A program made the translations under genes and the position numbers. From Chryseobacterium culicis (lineage in GTDB: Bacteria; Bacteroidota; Bacteroidia; Flavobacteriales; Weeksellaceae): a DNA stretch of 64,000 nucleotides. The notes beneath the pieces are model-generated. The model was given only the letters and a program-made list of their open reading frames with translations, ran no database searches and had not been told where the DNA came from. The stretch spans positions 434,001-498,000 of the forward strand of contig NZ_FNWQ01000003.1 in assembly GCF_900108365.1 (NCBI RefSeq), written 5' to 3'. Shown one piece after another: positions 43,704-53,186 of the stretch (its first letter is position 1; every line of letters starts with the position of its first letter).

Positions 43704-46700
43704 CTATTCAACCGGAATTCCCAGGTATCGTAAATAGGAATCCAATACTTTTTTATCAAATACCGGCTCGTGAATCCCTGATCCTTCAAGAAACTGAATT
43801 ACGTTGGAACAATCCCAGATGTAAGTGTTCTGGTAAAGTTCTACCGTGGATAAACCTTCATGCATATTATCCCTGAAAAGACTTGTCAAGGGGTACAGGC
43901 GGTTCTTACTGTCATCCTCCCACTGTTTCCTCCATTCTTTGTAAGGAAGATCTTTGAGTGTAAAAGGATAATATTTTTTCATGAGTCCAAAGAAGTCTTC
44001 CAGAGTGAGATTGGTTTCAGGACTCGCAATCAGGTTGAATTTTTTGCCTATGGCCTGTTTGTTTTTTGTGATATAAGCCATGGCTCTGGTCATGTAATCT
44101 ACCGTAGTAAGCCCTTCTCTAAGCTCCGTTAATGCAGGATAAGATTTAAATTCAATACAGTTTTTCACCAATCCGGACCACCATTGATAAGAGGCGCTTG
44201 CTCCTGTTCCGCTATGGCACATGGCATATCCAAGACGGTAAGTAATCAGTGGCAGGCCTTCTTTTGAGGCTAAATCGGCAATAGCTTCCATAACCCATTT
44301 GCTTCTTACATAACCAATATCTTTGCTTACAGACATCAGGTTTTGTTCAATATCATCGGATTCAAGCATCACTGTTTTTCCGGTAAACAGATGCCCCCAG
44401 CTGTATACGGAAATGGTTGACAATAAAGCGAGGCATGATGTTCTTTCTGCTCCTGCCAGTTTTATGATTTCTCTTAATCCTTCTACATTCGGGGCCTTCA
44501 TAAAGGAATAGGGTTCAATAAAGTTGACGGAGCTTCCGGAATGGTAAATCAGGTCGGCCTGTTTTGCCAGCTTTGTGAATGTTTCTTCTGATAATCCTAA
44601 GGACGGCAGAGCCAGATCTCCGATAACAGGAATAATTCTTGGTTTCTGTTCAATATTTTGAGGAATACGATATTGTTTAAAGCACCGGTCAATCTTTTCC
44701 ATCGCATAAAACTCGTCCTGAGCTCTTACGAGGCAGTAAATAGCAGCATTTGTAGTATCCAGCAGCTCCTGCAGCAGATGAATTCCCACAAACCCTGTAA
44801 CTCCCGTTAAAAATATTATTGCCGGATTTTCTACTTGTTTCGGATTAAATCCACCGGCAAAAACAGTTCCAGGAGCAAGATAAACATCTTTCTGAAGCTC
44901 TACATAAGGTTCCACATCTTCCGCAGGAATGGCTTCCCGTTCTTCCCGGGATCTGGTAATAAGAACTTCCGACAGCTGTTGCAGCACCGGATACTGATAA
45001 ATATCCCGCAGATATACTTTTACATCAAGCTTTTTTTGTAATGTTACAGCCACTGCTGCGACGAGCAAAGAGTTTCCACCGATATCAAAGAAGTTATCTG
45101 TCCTATTTATAACAGGCCGTTCCAATGCTGAAGACCAGACATCTACTATAATTCTTTCCGTTTCATTGGTAGGCGGTTCCAGTGAGATCACTTCCGCAGT
45201 TTCTCTATCAGCTATATCCTTTAGTGCCTGGATGTCCGTTTTGCCATTTGCCGTTAAAGGAATTTTATCTATAAAAATAATTTGTGCGGGAATCATATAA
45301 CCCGGAAGTTCATCCTTCAATGCATTTCGGATTGATGAGACGTCTTTTTCCGCACCTGTCTTTACGACAATAAAAGCAATCAGATATTTGGTACTTCCTT
45401 CAGTTTCCTTGCCAATGACGAGCGCTTCCCTGATATTATCCTGTTGGATCAATGTTCTCTCAATTTCGCTTAATTCAACCCGGAATCCGCGGATTTTTAT
45501 CTGGCTGTCTATTCTTCCTAAAAATTCAATCTCGCCATCAGCTTTCCATTTGGCAAGATCTCCGGTGCGGTATAATTTTTCTTTTTTATTGAATGGATTG
45601 GTAACAAATTTAGTTTTTGTCAGTTCTTCATTATTCAGATATCCGTCAGCTAAAATACTTCCTCCTATACACAATTCTCCCACAGCGCCTACCGGCAGTA
45701 ATTCCATATTTTCGCTTAAAATATAGGCTTTCGCATTGGCAATGGGTCTTCCTATCGAGGAAACATATTTTCCGTTAGCATCTTTCACTTTTTTAAAAGT
45801 AGCATACACAGTGCATTCTGTAGGGCCGTAATAGTCTATCAGCTCGTAGCTTAACTCTGAAGTAAGTACAGGTTTTAGTTTTTCACCCGCCGTAAAGAGA
45901 TATTTCAGTTTAAGATCGTTATAGTTCCGGGAATAATTAACGAAAGACGGAGCAAGAACAGTAGGTACAAAACCATGCGTAATCTGGTTGTTTCTGTAAA
46001 AATCAACTAATGCAGACGCATCTGTTCGGTCTTCATTATTGGCCATAAAAACCGTTGCTCCGGCAGTAAGTGCTGACCAGGTTTCCCAGACGGAGATATC
46101 AAACGCCAATCCTGCAACGAGCGTCAATTTTGAACTATGATCTACATGAAAATGATGATTATGCCATGTTACTAAATGTTGTATAGCATGATGGCTTACC
46201 ATTACCCCTTTAGGTTTTCCGGTTGAGCCTGATGTATAAATGGTATAGGCTAAGCTGTTCTGGTGAATGGTAATTTCAGGATAGTCTGAAGATAAAGGAT
46301 TAAGGTTTTCCATAGTACTCAGATCAAGTACTTTTGTCTTTACGGAGTCTGATAAAAGATCTTTGAGATTTTGATTGGTAATCATGACATCAGCAGAGGT
46401 ATCTGAAAGAATATATTCTACTCTTCTGGCGGGGTAAGCCGGGTCAATGGGAACGTATGCTGCCCCTGTTTTTATAACGCCAAGTACGGCAACAATCCAT
46501 TCTAAAGAACGGTCCAGCCAGATCGGAACATATTTTCCTTCTTTGATGCCGCGGCTCAGTAATAAGCCGGCAATCTTATTGCTCCTTTGATCCAGCTCTC
46601 TGTACGTAATCTCCTGATCCTGATAAACAGCTGCAGTTTTATCAGGATGAAGTATTGCCTGCTTCCGGAAAAGCGATTCCAGTGTTTCGTCATGATGATA

Positions 46701-46811
46701 ATCCCAGCCGGTCTTATTGAATCCGTCTAATAATTTTTCTCTGTCTTCAGATGAAAGTAATACAGCAGAACCTAATGAATGGGGTTCTGGTGAGGAAGTG
46801 GTGTTTGACAT
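43704..46811 (-). CDS. NRPS-like A-T-R enzyme (adenylation, carrier, thioester reductase)
   Basis: 1035 residues from ATG 46811. Adenylation domain (about 40-530): YTIYTSGSTGKPKG (189-202), AFDIS with Asp238 that marks alpha-amino acid substrates, YGPTEC, YRTGDLAKW and the NGK lysine (523). Carrier: DNFFDIGGNSLL, Ser581 for phosphopantetheine. Reductase: GVTGFVGIHLL (670-680) and YVRSK (Y834, K838), an SDR-type domain. No condensation domain. This makes an amino aldehyde or alcohol from one amino acid. The substrate is not readable by eye. It is divergent from an MBL-fold hydrolase. Confidence 0.85.
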   Translation of the reverse strand: MSNTTSSPEPHSLGSAVLLSSEDREKLLDGFNKTGWDYHHDETLESLFRKQAILHPDKTAAVYQDQEITYRELDQRSNKIAGLLLSRGIKEGKYVPIWLDRSLEWIVAVLGVIKTGAAYVPIDPAYPARRVEYILSDTSADVMITNQNLKDLLSDSVKTKVLDLSTMENLNPLSSDYPEITIHQNSLAYTIYTSGSTGKPKGVMVSHHAIQHLVTWHNHHFHVDHSSKLTLVAGLAFDISVWETWSALTAGATVFMANNEDRTDASALVDFYRNNQITHGFVPTVLAPSFVNYSRNYNDLKLKYLFTAGEKLKPVLTSELSYELIDYYGPTECTVYATFKKVKDANGKYVSSIGRPIANAKAYILSENMELLPVGAVGELCIGGSILADGYLNNEELTKTKFVTNPFNKKEKLYRTGDLAKWKADGEIEFLGRIDSQIKIRGFRVELSEIERTLIQQDNIREALVIGKETEGSTKYLIAFIVVKTGAEKDVSSIRNALKDELPGYMIPAQIIFIDKIPLTANGKTDIQALKDIADRETAEVISLEPPTNETERIIVDVWSSALERPVINRTDNFFDIGGNSLLVAAVAVTLQKKLDVKVYLRDIYQYPVLQQLSEVLITRSREEREAIPAEDVEPYVELQKDVYLAPGTVFAGGFNPKQVENPAIIFLTGVTGFVGIHLLQELLDTTNAAIYCLVRAQDEFYAMEKIDRCFKQYRIPQNIEQKPRIIPVIGDLALPSLGLSEETFTKLAKQADLIYHSGSSVNFIEPYSFMKAPNVEGLREIIKLAGAERTSCLALLSTISVYSWGHLFTGKTVMLESDDIEQNLMSVSKDIGYVRSKWVMEAIADLASKEGLPLITYRLGYAMCHSGTGASASYQWWSGLVKNCIEFKSYPALTELREGLTTVDYMTRAMAYITKNKQAIGKKFNLIASPETNLTLEDFFGLMKKYYPFTLKDLPYKEWRKQWEDDSKNRLYPLTSLFRDNMHEGLSTVELYQNTYIWDCSNVIQFLEGSGIHEPVFDKKVLDSYLRYLGIPVE

Positions 46812-47263
46812 AATAATGAGTATGATTGGGTGTAAAAAATGGATAAAGTTCGCTTCAATTACAGAAAAACATTTGAATAGTAAAGGCATGAGGGATAACC
46901 ACAGCTTATTTATGAAATGTGTTTCTGGTATTTTTTCAAACAACTGAATGATACAGTGCATAACGTAATCCGCTCAAAGAGCAGGACCACATGCAGTATT
47001 TAAACAGTTTTGATGACCGTCGGAAAAACAGGAAGAATACAGGGACTCTTCCTTTCAAAGTAAGGGTATTCTTTACGCGCTGTTTGAGAATTTGATTTTC
47101 ATAATGTAATAGTTTTAAATAATTTGGTGATCAAACTTAACATAATAAATCAAATCATGTGTTACATAATTCCTATTATTTACCGTAACAAAGAATTGAT
47201 ATTCTGGAATAAAATACTGAATTATAACAGGTTACAAAATAAACAAATCTCTGTTTTCATCTA
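46812..47263. other. Divergent region between A-T-R and MBL genes
   Basis: About 450 bases, AT-rich. A small open frame (47124-47330) is unsupported. A short inverted pair GGAAGA/TCTTCC lies at 47031-47052. No clear -7 match was found for the A-T-R gene. Confidence 0.5.
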
Positions 47264-47292
47264 TTGCGGTGCAGGAATATTATTTACATTTG
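47264..47292 (+). promoter_or_regulatory. Promoter of the MBL-fold gene
   Basis: TTG (47264-47266), 18-base spacer, TACATTTG (47285-47292), 27 bases before the ATG. Confidence 0.65.
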
Positions 47293-47319
47293 TATACTAC
47301 AAAAACTTATCATTTTTAA

Positions 47320-48252
47320 ATGGACCATAAACTGAAGAGAGAACATGGATTTATACATATTCCATGTCATGAACTGGATATTTTTATACTTTCTGACGGA
47401 TATTTTGGAGTTGGTTATCATCAGCCGATTTTAGCGCCGGGTATTCCTCAGGACATCGTAAAAGGTGAACTCCGTAATTTGTATTTGCCGGATTCTTATT
47501 ATGAAGCCCCTATCAATGTAATGCTCATCAAAAAAGATGACCGTATTATTTTAATAGATACCGGAGAAGGATTTTATGATGAAGAGAATGCAGGACAATT
47601 ATTGCACAGTCTGAACGCTGCCGGATTTACACCGGAATCTGTAACGGATATTCTTCTTACGCATGCTCACAGAGATCATATCGGAGGAATTCTTTCCCAA
47701 AATGATGACAATGTATTTCCTAATGCCCGTTACTATATCTCACGTAAGGAATTTGAATTCTGGATGACCGGTGAACCCGATTTTCAAAAAAGTAAGAATC
47801 CGGAAGGAGGAAAACCCGGTATTCCTATTGTAAGAAAGATTCTTTCTGCTATTAACAGCCGTCTTACGACATTTGAAATGGGAGATGTATTGTTCTCCTG
47901 TATTCAGACGCAGGCTGCTCCGGGACATACGCCGGGGCATATTATTTATACAGTAAATGACGGGGACCTTTCTATTACCAATATAGTAGATGTTCTTCAC
48001 TCTCCTCTTCTTATTGCCAGACCGGACTGGGGCACGCAATGGGATATTGATTTTGAGACAGGTGTAGAAACCCGCAGGAAGGTTCTGGAAAATTGCTATC
48101 AGAACAGAACGCTTATCTGTTCTGCTCATCTTCCATGGCCGGGCATTGGATATATTAATAAGGTGAACGATGAGTTTCATTGGATTCCTAAGGTCTACAA
48201 CCATCCTTTTGTAATCAATCTGAAAACGGAGCCTGCAATAAAAGCCGTATAA
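47320..48252 (+). CDS. Metallo-beta-lactamase-fold hydrolase
   Basis: 310 residues. The zinc motif is THAHRDH (HxHxDH, 115-120), with further ligands in APGHTPGH and the last His in SAHLPWPGIG. The fold with this ending is common in lactonases and related hydrolases, including AHL-lactonase relatives. No signal peptide, so cytoplasmic. It diverges from the A-T-R gene, which may provide its substrate; that link is inference. It converges on comM. Confidence 0.85.
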   Translation: MDHKLKREHGFIHIPCHELDIFILSDGYFGVGYHQPILAPGIPQDIVKGELRNLYLPDSYYEAPINVMLIKKDDRIILIDTGEGFYDEENAGQLLHSLNAAGFTPESVTDILLTHAHRDHIGGILSQNDDNVFPNARYYISRKEFEFWMTGEPDFQKSKNPEGGKPGIPIVRKILSAINSRLTTFEMGDVLFSCIQTQAAPGHTPGHIIYTVNDGDLSITNIVDVLHSPLLIARPDWGTQWDIDFETGVETRRKVLENCYQNRTLICSAHLPWPGIGYINKVNDEFHWIPKVYNHPFVINLKTEPAIKAV

Positions 48253-48281
48253 CAATAGTATTTCAGCAATAGAAGTCCGGA

Positions 48282-49817
48282 TCATCCATTCCAGAATTCA
48301 CGGTCCAGACTTCTATACTGTATGGCTTCAGCAATATGATGGGATAAAATATTTTCGGATTCTTCGAGATCTGCTATGGTTCTGGCTACTTTCAGGATTC
48401 TGTCGTAAGCTCTCGCCGAAAGATTAAGTTTTTCCATTGCTGATTTTATCAGACCAAATGATGCTTCATCCAATTGGCAGAAGGCTTCAATTTCTTTGGG
48501 GCCGATCTGGGCATTGCTGCTGATATTTAAATTCTGATACCGTTTATTCTGAATATCTCGTGCTTTCAGTACGCGGGCTCTGATATCTTTGCTTTTTTCC
48601 CCCTTCCTTTTTTCGGAAAGCTGCTCAAATTCTACTTTCTGAACTTCTATATGAATATCAATTCTATCCAGAAGCGGCCCCGAAAGCTTATTCATATACC
48701 GCTGCATTTCATAAACAGACGAAGTATTGTTCGGATCATCCGGGAAGAAGCCGCTGGGGCTGGGATTCATGGAAGCAACCAGCATAAAACTTGCGGGATA
48801 ATTAACGGTAAAACGGGCTCTTGAAATGGTTACCTCACGATCTTCTAAGGGCTGTCTCATTACTTCAAGCACTGTTCTTTTAAATTCGGGCATTTCATCA
48901 AGAAACAAGACTCCGTGGTGGGCCAATGAAATTTCTCCCGGCTGCGGGTAGCTTCCCCCGCCCACTAATGCGACATCAGAAATGGTATGATGCGGAGATC
49001 TGAAGGGACGAACCGTCATCAGTGAAGCTTCTGTTCCGATTTTCCCTGCTACAGAATGAATCTTTGTTGTTTCCAAAGCTTCCTTTAAAGTTAATGGAGG
49101 CAAAATGCTCGGAACTCTTTTAGCGAGCATCGTTTTTCCGCTTCCGGGCGGGCCGATTAGTATGATATTATGACCACCTGCGGCGGCAACCTCCATGGCC
49201 CTTTTGGCCGTTTCCTGGCCTTTCACTTCAGAGAAGTCAAAAGGAAAATCGTTGATTTTTTCATGAAATTCTTTCCGGGTATCCAGCACTATTTTATCGA
49301 GTGGTTTTCCATCATTAAAAAAGTCAATAACTTCTCTGATATTTTCTACCCCGTATACATCAAGATCATTGACAATAGCGGCTTCCCTGCCGTTTTGCTT
49401 AGGAAGGATAATTCCTTTAAAACCTTCTTCTCTCGCCTGAATGGCAATGGGTAAAACACCTTTAATAGGCTGAAGACTTCCGTCCAGAGAAAGCTCACCC
49501 ATAATAATATAATGTTCAATTTCTTCGGCTAAAATCTGGTCTGAAGCGGCTAAAATCCCAATGGCGATACTGAGATCATAAGCAGATCCTTCTTTTCTGA
49601 GGTCTGCCGGAGCCATATTAATGGTAATTTTCTTTCCGGGAATTTTAAATCCTACATTTTTGAGTGCTGCAGAAATTCTATAGCTGCTTTCTTTAATAGC
49701 ATTATCGGGAAGACCTACAAGGTGATATCCTATTCCGCCGGTATCTACATTTACTTCGATTGTAATCGTCTGAGCAGCCACTCCATGAATGGCGCTTCCA
49801 TAAATTTTTATCAGCAT
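48282..49817 (-). CDS. comM: YifB/ComM family Mg-chelatase-like ATPase
   Basis: 511 residues. N-terminal Lon-like substrate domain, then AAA+ core with Walker A GPPGSGKT and Walker B VLFLDEMPE, an arginine-finger region (SFMLVASMNPSPSGFFPDD) and a C-terminal Mg_chelatase_C part. ComM is a branch-migration helicase that promotes integration of DNA in natural transformation. With dprA in the same window, this fits a naturally transformable host. Confidence 0.93.
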   Translation of the reverse strand: MLIKIYGSAIHGVAAQTITIEVNVDTGGIGYHLVGLPDNAIKESSYRISAALKNVGFKIPGKKITINMAPADLRKEGSAYDLSIAIGILAASDQILAEEIEHYIIMGELSLDGSLQPIKGVLPIAIQAREEGFKGIILPKQNGREAAIVNDLDVYGVENIREVIDFFNDGKPLDKIVLDTRKEFHEKINDFPFDFSEVKGQETAKRAMEVAAAGGHNIILIGPPGSGKTMLAKRVPSILPPLTLKEALETTKIHSVAGKIGTEASLMTVRPFRSPHHTISDVALVGGGSYPQPGEISLAHHGVLFLDEMPEFKRTVLEVMRQPLEDREVTISRARFTVNYPASFMLVASMNPSPSGFFPDDPNNTSSVYEMQRYMNKLSGPLLDRIDIHIEVQKVEFEQLSEKRKGEKSKDIRARVLKARDIQNKRYQNLNISSNAQIGPKEIEAFCQLDEASFGLIKSAMEKLNLSARAYDRILKVARTIADLEESENILSHHIAEAIQYRSLDREFWNG

Positions 49818-49911
49818 CTGTTTGTGTTTTTAGTAAAAGTAAAAAAAATGCTCAGAGCATCAAAATGTTTAAAACGAAAAGTTCACTCTATTTCCGGAGT
49901 AAGGATAAAAG

Positions 49912-49940
49912 AAAAAAAGAGGTCAATTGACCCCTTTTGT
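49912..49940 (-). terminator. Terminator of the 49953 gene
   Basis: On the minus strand, AAAAG..GGTCAATTGACC..CTTTT with T run. The self-complementary centre is 12 bp. Confidence 0.75.
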
Positions 49941-49952
49941 GTTGACTAAAAA

Positions 49953-51650
49953 CTATTTTTTTAAGAACTTTTTTGTAACCGTTCCCTGGGTTGTTTTGAT
50001 TTGGAAAAAATACAGCCCTTCTTTAAGATTAGAAATATCAAATTCTGTGCTTTGCGTTTCAAATATTTTCCTTCCGACTGAATCAAAAGTTATTACATTT
50101 TCTACAGCATCTTTTGATATTATTTTCGCCGTTTTATTATGGCTGTCTGTTAAAACGTACAGAGAAAAATCATTTTTTGTTTCCTTTGTACTCAATGTTT
50201 GCGGCTGCGTGTCTAACTGAAAAAGGAATGCGCTATGTTTCGGAAAAGAAACAAGTTCAGAACCTTGGTAAGGAATAAGTGAGTTATTATCTCCTGCGAT
50301 AATGATTTTTGATGTATTAGGAACAATTAAACCTGTAACATTAGGATCACTGTATTGATTGTTCATATCAACAGCAAAATAGGTATTCTTAAGTAAAGAA
50401 TAAGAATTTGAATTTATATTGAATGTACTAACAAAAAATCTGATTCGTTCATTAATAGCATTACTTGGCGGAAACGAACTGGCAGAGGAAATATCAACAT
50501 CAGGTTTATCATAAACTCTTCCACTTAAAACCAGCATGCTGCCATTAAGCTGAATGTCATCAACATATCCTGTTCCTACGTTAAGACCAGATCCTGTATA
50601 TAAATGATAATTGGATAGCTCCCCGTTACCATCGTAAGTAACGAAAACACCCGAGCTCGGGCTCTGCCAAAAATTTGTCATGACAGGAGTAGTTCCTCCG
50701 TTATTCAGGTTAATATTATTTCCATTGACCGCAAATGAAACATAACTTTTCTGAGTTACCTTATCCACTTCAAGTGTAATGGCCTGGTCTGCACTGGAAC
50801 CTCCAATTGCCTTGCCCCACTGCACATCAAAGTTACTGTTGAATTTAGATATAAACGCAGTTAAAGATCCACTGCCACTTGGGTCTTCAATAACATATTG
50901 TCCGCCGTTTACATTCAGGTTGAGTATGCTGTAAAAACTCCCTATCAGGTAAATGTTATTGGCATTGTCAGATTTTAATCCTTTAAATTCTACTCCCGTG
51001 TTATTTACGCTGTCCATAATTTTTCGTAAAATGATATTCCCGTTCGCATCAAATTTCATCAACTGATAAACCGGAACACCTGGAATAGTACCATAATACT
51101 GGGTTGCAATAATAAAATTATTATCGGTTAATACCGTTACAGCCATTCCCGTAGCGGGTCTGTATTCGGAATTACTATTTGACAGTGTATTTTTCCAAAT
51201 ATAAGCTCCTGAATTTTTATTTAGTTTCAGATTGTAAATCTGAGGCTGGTTAGATACAGCACTCGTAAACGTGGTATTATCATTGAACGTAATTGTTCCC
51301 GAAAATCCGCCTGTAATAATCAGGTCACCATTATTATCAAAAACAAAATCAGTTGCGCTGCCTCCGAAATTGTTAATCCACAATAACTGGCCTGATGAAT
51401 TGTATTTGGCAACATATGAATTTTGACCATTAACAAATACAGCGTCCGTAGTGGTATTATCCATAAAATTTGAATAAAATGTAAATTTTCCTATAGTGTA
51501 AATATTTCCATTTTCATCCAAACGCGATTTTATAATAGAAGCATCCGTATTTTGAGATGAACCAAAATTTCTGAACCAATTTATACTGGATTGAGCGAAA
51601 AGAAAAGGGGTTATAAAGAAAAGAAAAAGAAAAGTAGAAAATTTTCCCAT
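49953..51650 (-). CDS. T9SS-sorted secreted protein with repeated beta units
   Basis: 565 residues. Signal peptide (1-19). The central region repeats a pattern of NGDLIITGGFSG, NNIYLIGSFYS and similar motifs seen in SBBP-type beta-propellers. The C-terminal 75 residues have the type A sorting pattern: a Ser/Lys-rich start, then LKEGLYFFQIKTTQGTVTKKFLKK (read in parts). Such tails route proteins through the type IX secretion system to the cell surface or medium. Promoter at 51677-51684. Confidence 0.85.
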   Translation of the reverse strand: MGKFSTFLFLFFITPFLFAQSSINWFRNFGSSQNTDASIIKSRLDENGNIYTIGKFTFYSNFMDNTTTDAVFVNGQNSYVAKYNSSGQLLWINNFGGSATDFVFDNNGDLIITGGFSGTITFNDNTTFTSAVSNQPQIYNLKLNKNSGAYIWKNTLSNSNSEYRPATGMAVTVLTDNNFIIATQYYGTIPGVPVYQLMKFDANGNIILRKIMDSVNNTGVEFKGLKSDNANNIYLIGSFYSILNLNVNGGQYVIEDPSGSGSLTAFISKFNSNFDVQWGKAIGGSSADQAITLEVDKVTQKSYVSFAVNGNNINLNNGGTTPVMTNFWQSPSSGVFVTYDGNGELSNYHLYTGSGLNVGTGYVDDIQLNGSMLVLSGRVYDKPDVDISSASSFPPSNAINERIRFFVSTFNINSNSYSLLKNTYFAVDMNNQYSDPNVTGLIVPNTSKIIIAGDNNSLIPYQGSELVSFPKHSAFLFQLDTQPQTLSTKETKNDFSLYVLTDSHNKTAKIISKDAVENVITFDSVGRKIFETQSTEFDISNLKEGLYFFQIKTTQGTVTKKFLKK

Positions 51651-51676
51651 GGTATATTAGTTGTTATTAATTTTTT

Positions 51677-51684
51677 CAAAAGTA
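51677..51684 (-). promoter_or_regulatory. -7 element of the 49953 gene
   Basis: Minus-strand TACTTTTG, 26 bases before the ATG at 51650. Confidence 0.5.
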
Positions 51685-52182
51685 AGAAAAATATCACGAT
51701 TATCAAATCTTAACCTTAGCAGGCATATTTGGGAACTTTCTGATAATGGTACAGTTCAGAATGTTATCCGTTTTCTTTATTTAAAATTTTCTGTTCTACT
51801 CTAAAAAAAAACAATATTCTGATTATACTCTGAACAGCCCGTTTAAGGACATCATGAAAAAGGAAAGCGCTGCCAGTACCCGAATAAAAAATCGGTACAA
51901 AAGATTTGTACCGACCCAACCATTATTAAAAACTAACGAAAAAGATTAAATCTCTGAATTCCGAATAAAAAATGAAAAGATGAGTCGGAAGCCGGATGCC
52001 AAAAGAGGAAGTCCCTTTTGGGGCAATTATGACCGTCATTAGATTAACAAGGATGAAATTTATCTATTGAGCGTAAAGTAAAAATACTTTAGTTCTTCTT
52101 CAATTTAAGAAACATCCCTCTCCGGCATCCATTCTTCCTTCCCACAATCAATCTTTAAACATCTTCAGATTTTATAATCCTA
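51685..52182. other. Structured intergenic region after the 52183 gene
   Basis: About 500 bases without a gene. It holds a minus-strand terminator (51885-51914), a long hairpin (51997-52024, TGCC-AAAAG arms), an inverted GGATGCC/GGCATCC pair (51994-52000, 52123-52129) and a 13-bp direct repeat CCGAATAAAAAAT (51880-51892 and 51961-51973). It could be a structured 3' UTR or a small RNA. Confidence 0.5.
51885..51914 (-). terminator. Minus-strand terminator downstream of the 52183 gene
   Basis: Perfect 10-bp stem TCGGTACAAA (51892-51901) and TTTGTACCGA (51905-51914), 3-base loop, followed on the minus strand by TTTTTTA. It lies about 270 bases after the gene's stop. Confidence 0.8.
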
Positions 52183-53145
52183 TTATTTTTTTATGAATCT
52201 ATTTTTATATTCTGTACCGTCTGTGCTTTTAGAAACAATCATGTAATTTCCCGGTACAAGAGCACTCACATCAATCGGCTGATTATACCGGTGATCATTT
52301 TTCTTCAGAACAAGTTTTCCTGACATATCTGTAATGGTCACTTCTTGATATACTTTATCTGATTCTTTCCCGATATAAAGATGCTGCGCTGTAGGATTAG
52401 GATAAATTTTCAGGCTGTTATCCTTTCTTTTTGCCTCTCCCGTCCCCAAATTGCTGCAGAACTCCCAGTTCCCGAAGTTCAGCTCTACAAAAGCAAACGG
52501 ATCCAGCATCTGGCACTGATCCGGACAATATTCCGTACAGGCATAAAACCCGTATTTCCCTGAGCTGGTTGCTACATAGGTAGCGCCTGCCACTCCCGGG
52601 ATGATACAAGGATCTCCCAGCACTGGAGGGTTACTGGCAGGCACGCATCTGAACCAGGTATGTTTTCCATAGACAAGGGGAAATATATTATCAAACTGTA
52701 CAGAAGCTCCATTGCACACATTCACTGTTCCTCCGTTTTCCTGATAGGTTCCGGGAGTGTAAGTGGCCATCATAGCCGGAAGACCGTATACGAAGCCGTC
52801 TGCAAATACTGCGGGGCTTTCTGCAGTACAATCGCCCTGCATAACAATCACTTTAAAATAATTCAGCTGGTCATTTCCGGTAATGGTCAGCTGTTGCGAG
52901 GTTCCCCCTGGAATAGCAACCCACGGATTGTTATTAGGGGTCTGCCAGGTCCATTCCTGTTTATACCACTGGTAGCTTCCATAAGACTGTACTGTGGAAA
53001 GAACCTCATCTTCCGTATCACAGAACAAGATGGTTCCGGGGTATTTCTGTCCCAGTCTTGCACTGGTAATCGTAGGGGTACACTGTGCTTTTATATTCAA
53101 AATGGAGAATAATAAAAACACTAAAAAAATTAGTTTTATTTTCAT
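52183..53145 (-). CDS. T9SS-sorted secreted protein with Ig-like domains
   Basis: 320 residues. Signal peptide (1-20). Two beta-sandwich segments rich in Cys (TPTITSARLGQKYPGTILFC and SYQWYKQEWTW; then NVCNGASVQFDN) look like Ig/PKD-type folds. The C-terminal type A sorting tail begins LKIYPNPTAQHLYIG and ends NRFIKK. It is exported by the type IX system. It follows the sigma factor gene and its partner in the same direction but has no obvious link to them. Confidence 0.85.
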   Translation of the reverse strand: MKIKLIFLVFLLFSILNIKAQCTPTITSARLGQKYPGTILFCDTEDEVLSTVQSYGSYQWYKQEWTWQTPNNNPWVAIPGGTSQQLTITGNDQLNYFKVIVMQGDCTAESPAVFADGFVYGLPAMMATYTPGTYQENGGTVNVCNGASVQFDNIFPLVYGKHTWFRCVPASNPPVLGDPCIIPGVAGATYVATSSGKYGFYACTEYCPDQCQMLDPFAFVELNFGNWEFCSNLGTGEAKRKDNSLKIYPNPTAQHLYIGKESDKVYQEVTITDMSGKLVLKKNDHRYNQPIDVSALVPGNYMIVSKSTDGTEYKNRFIKK

Positions 53146-53186
53146 ATATAGATTATTAAGTTTGGTGTTTCAAAAATTCTCCTCTA

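Noticed and set aside
46812..46961. 50-residue extension of the A-T-R protein
   Set aside because: It is hydrophobic and unlike the start of adenylation enzymes; MSNTT at 46811 fits better.
47124..47330. 68-codon open frame before the MBL gene
   Set aside because: It overlaps the MBL promoter and start and has no recognisable product.
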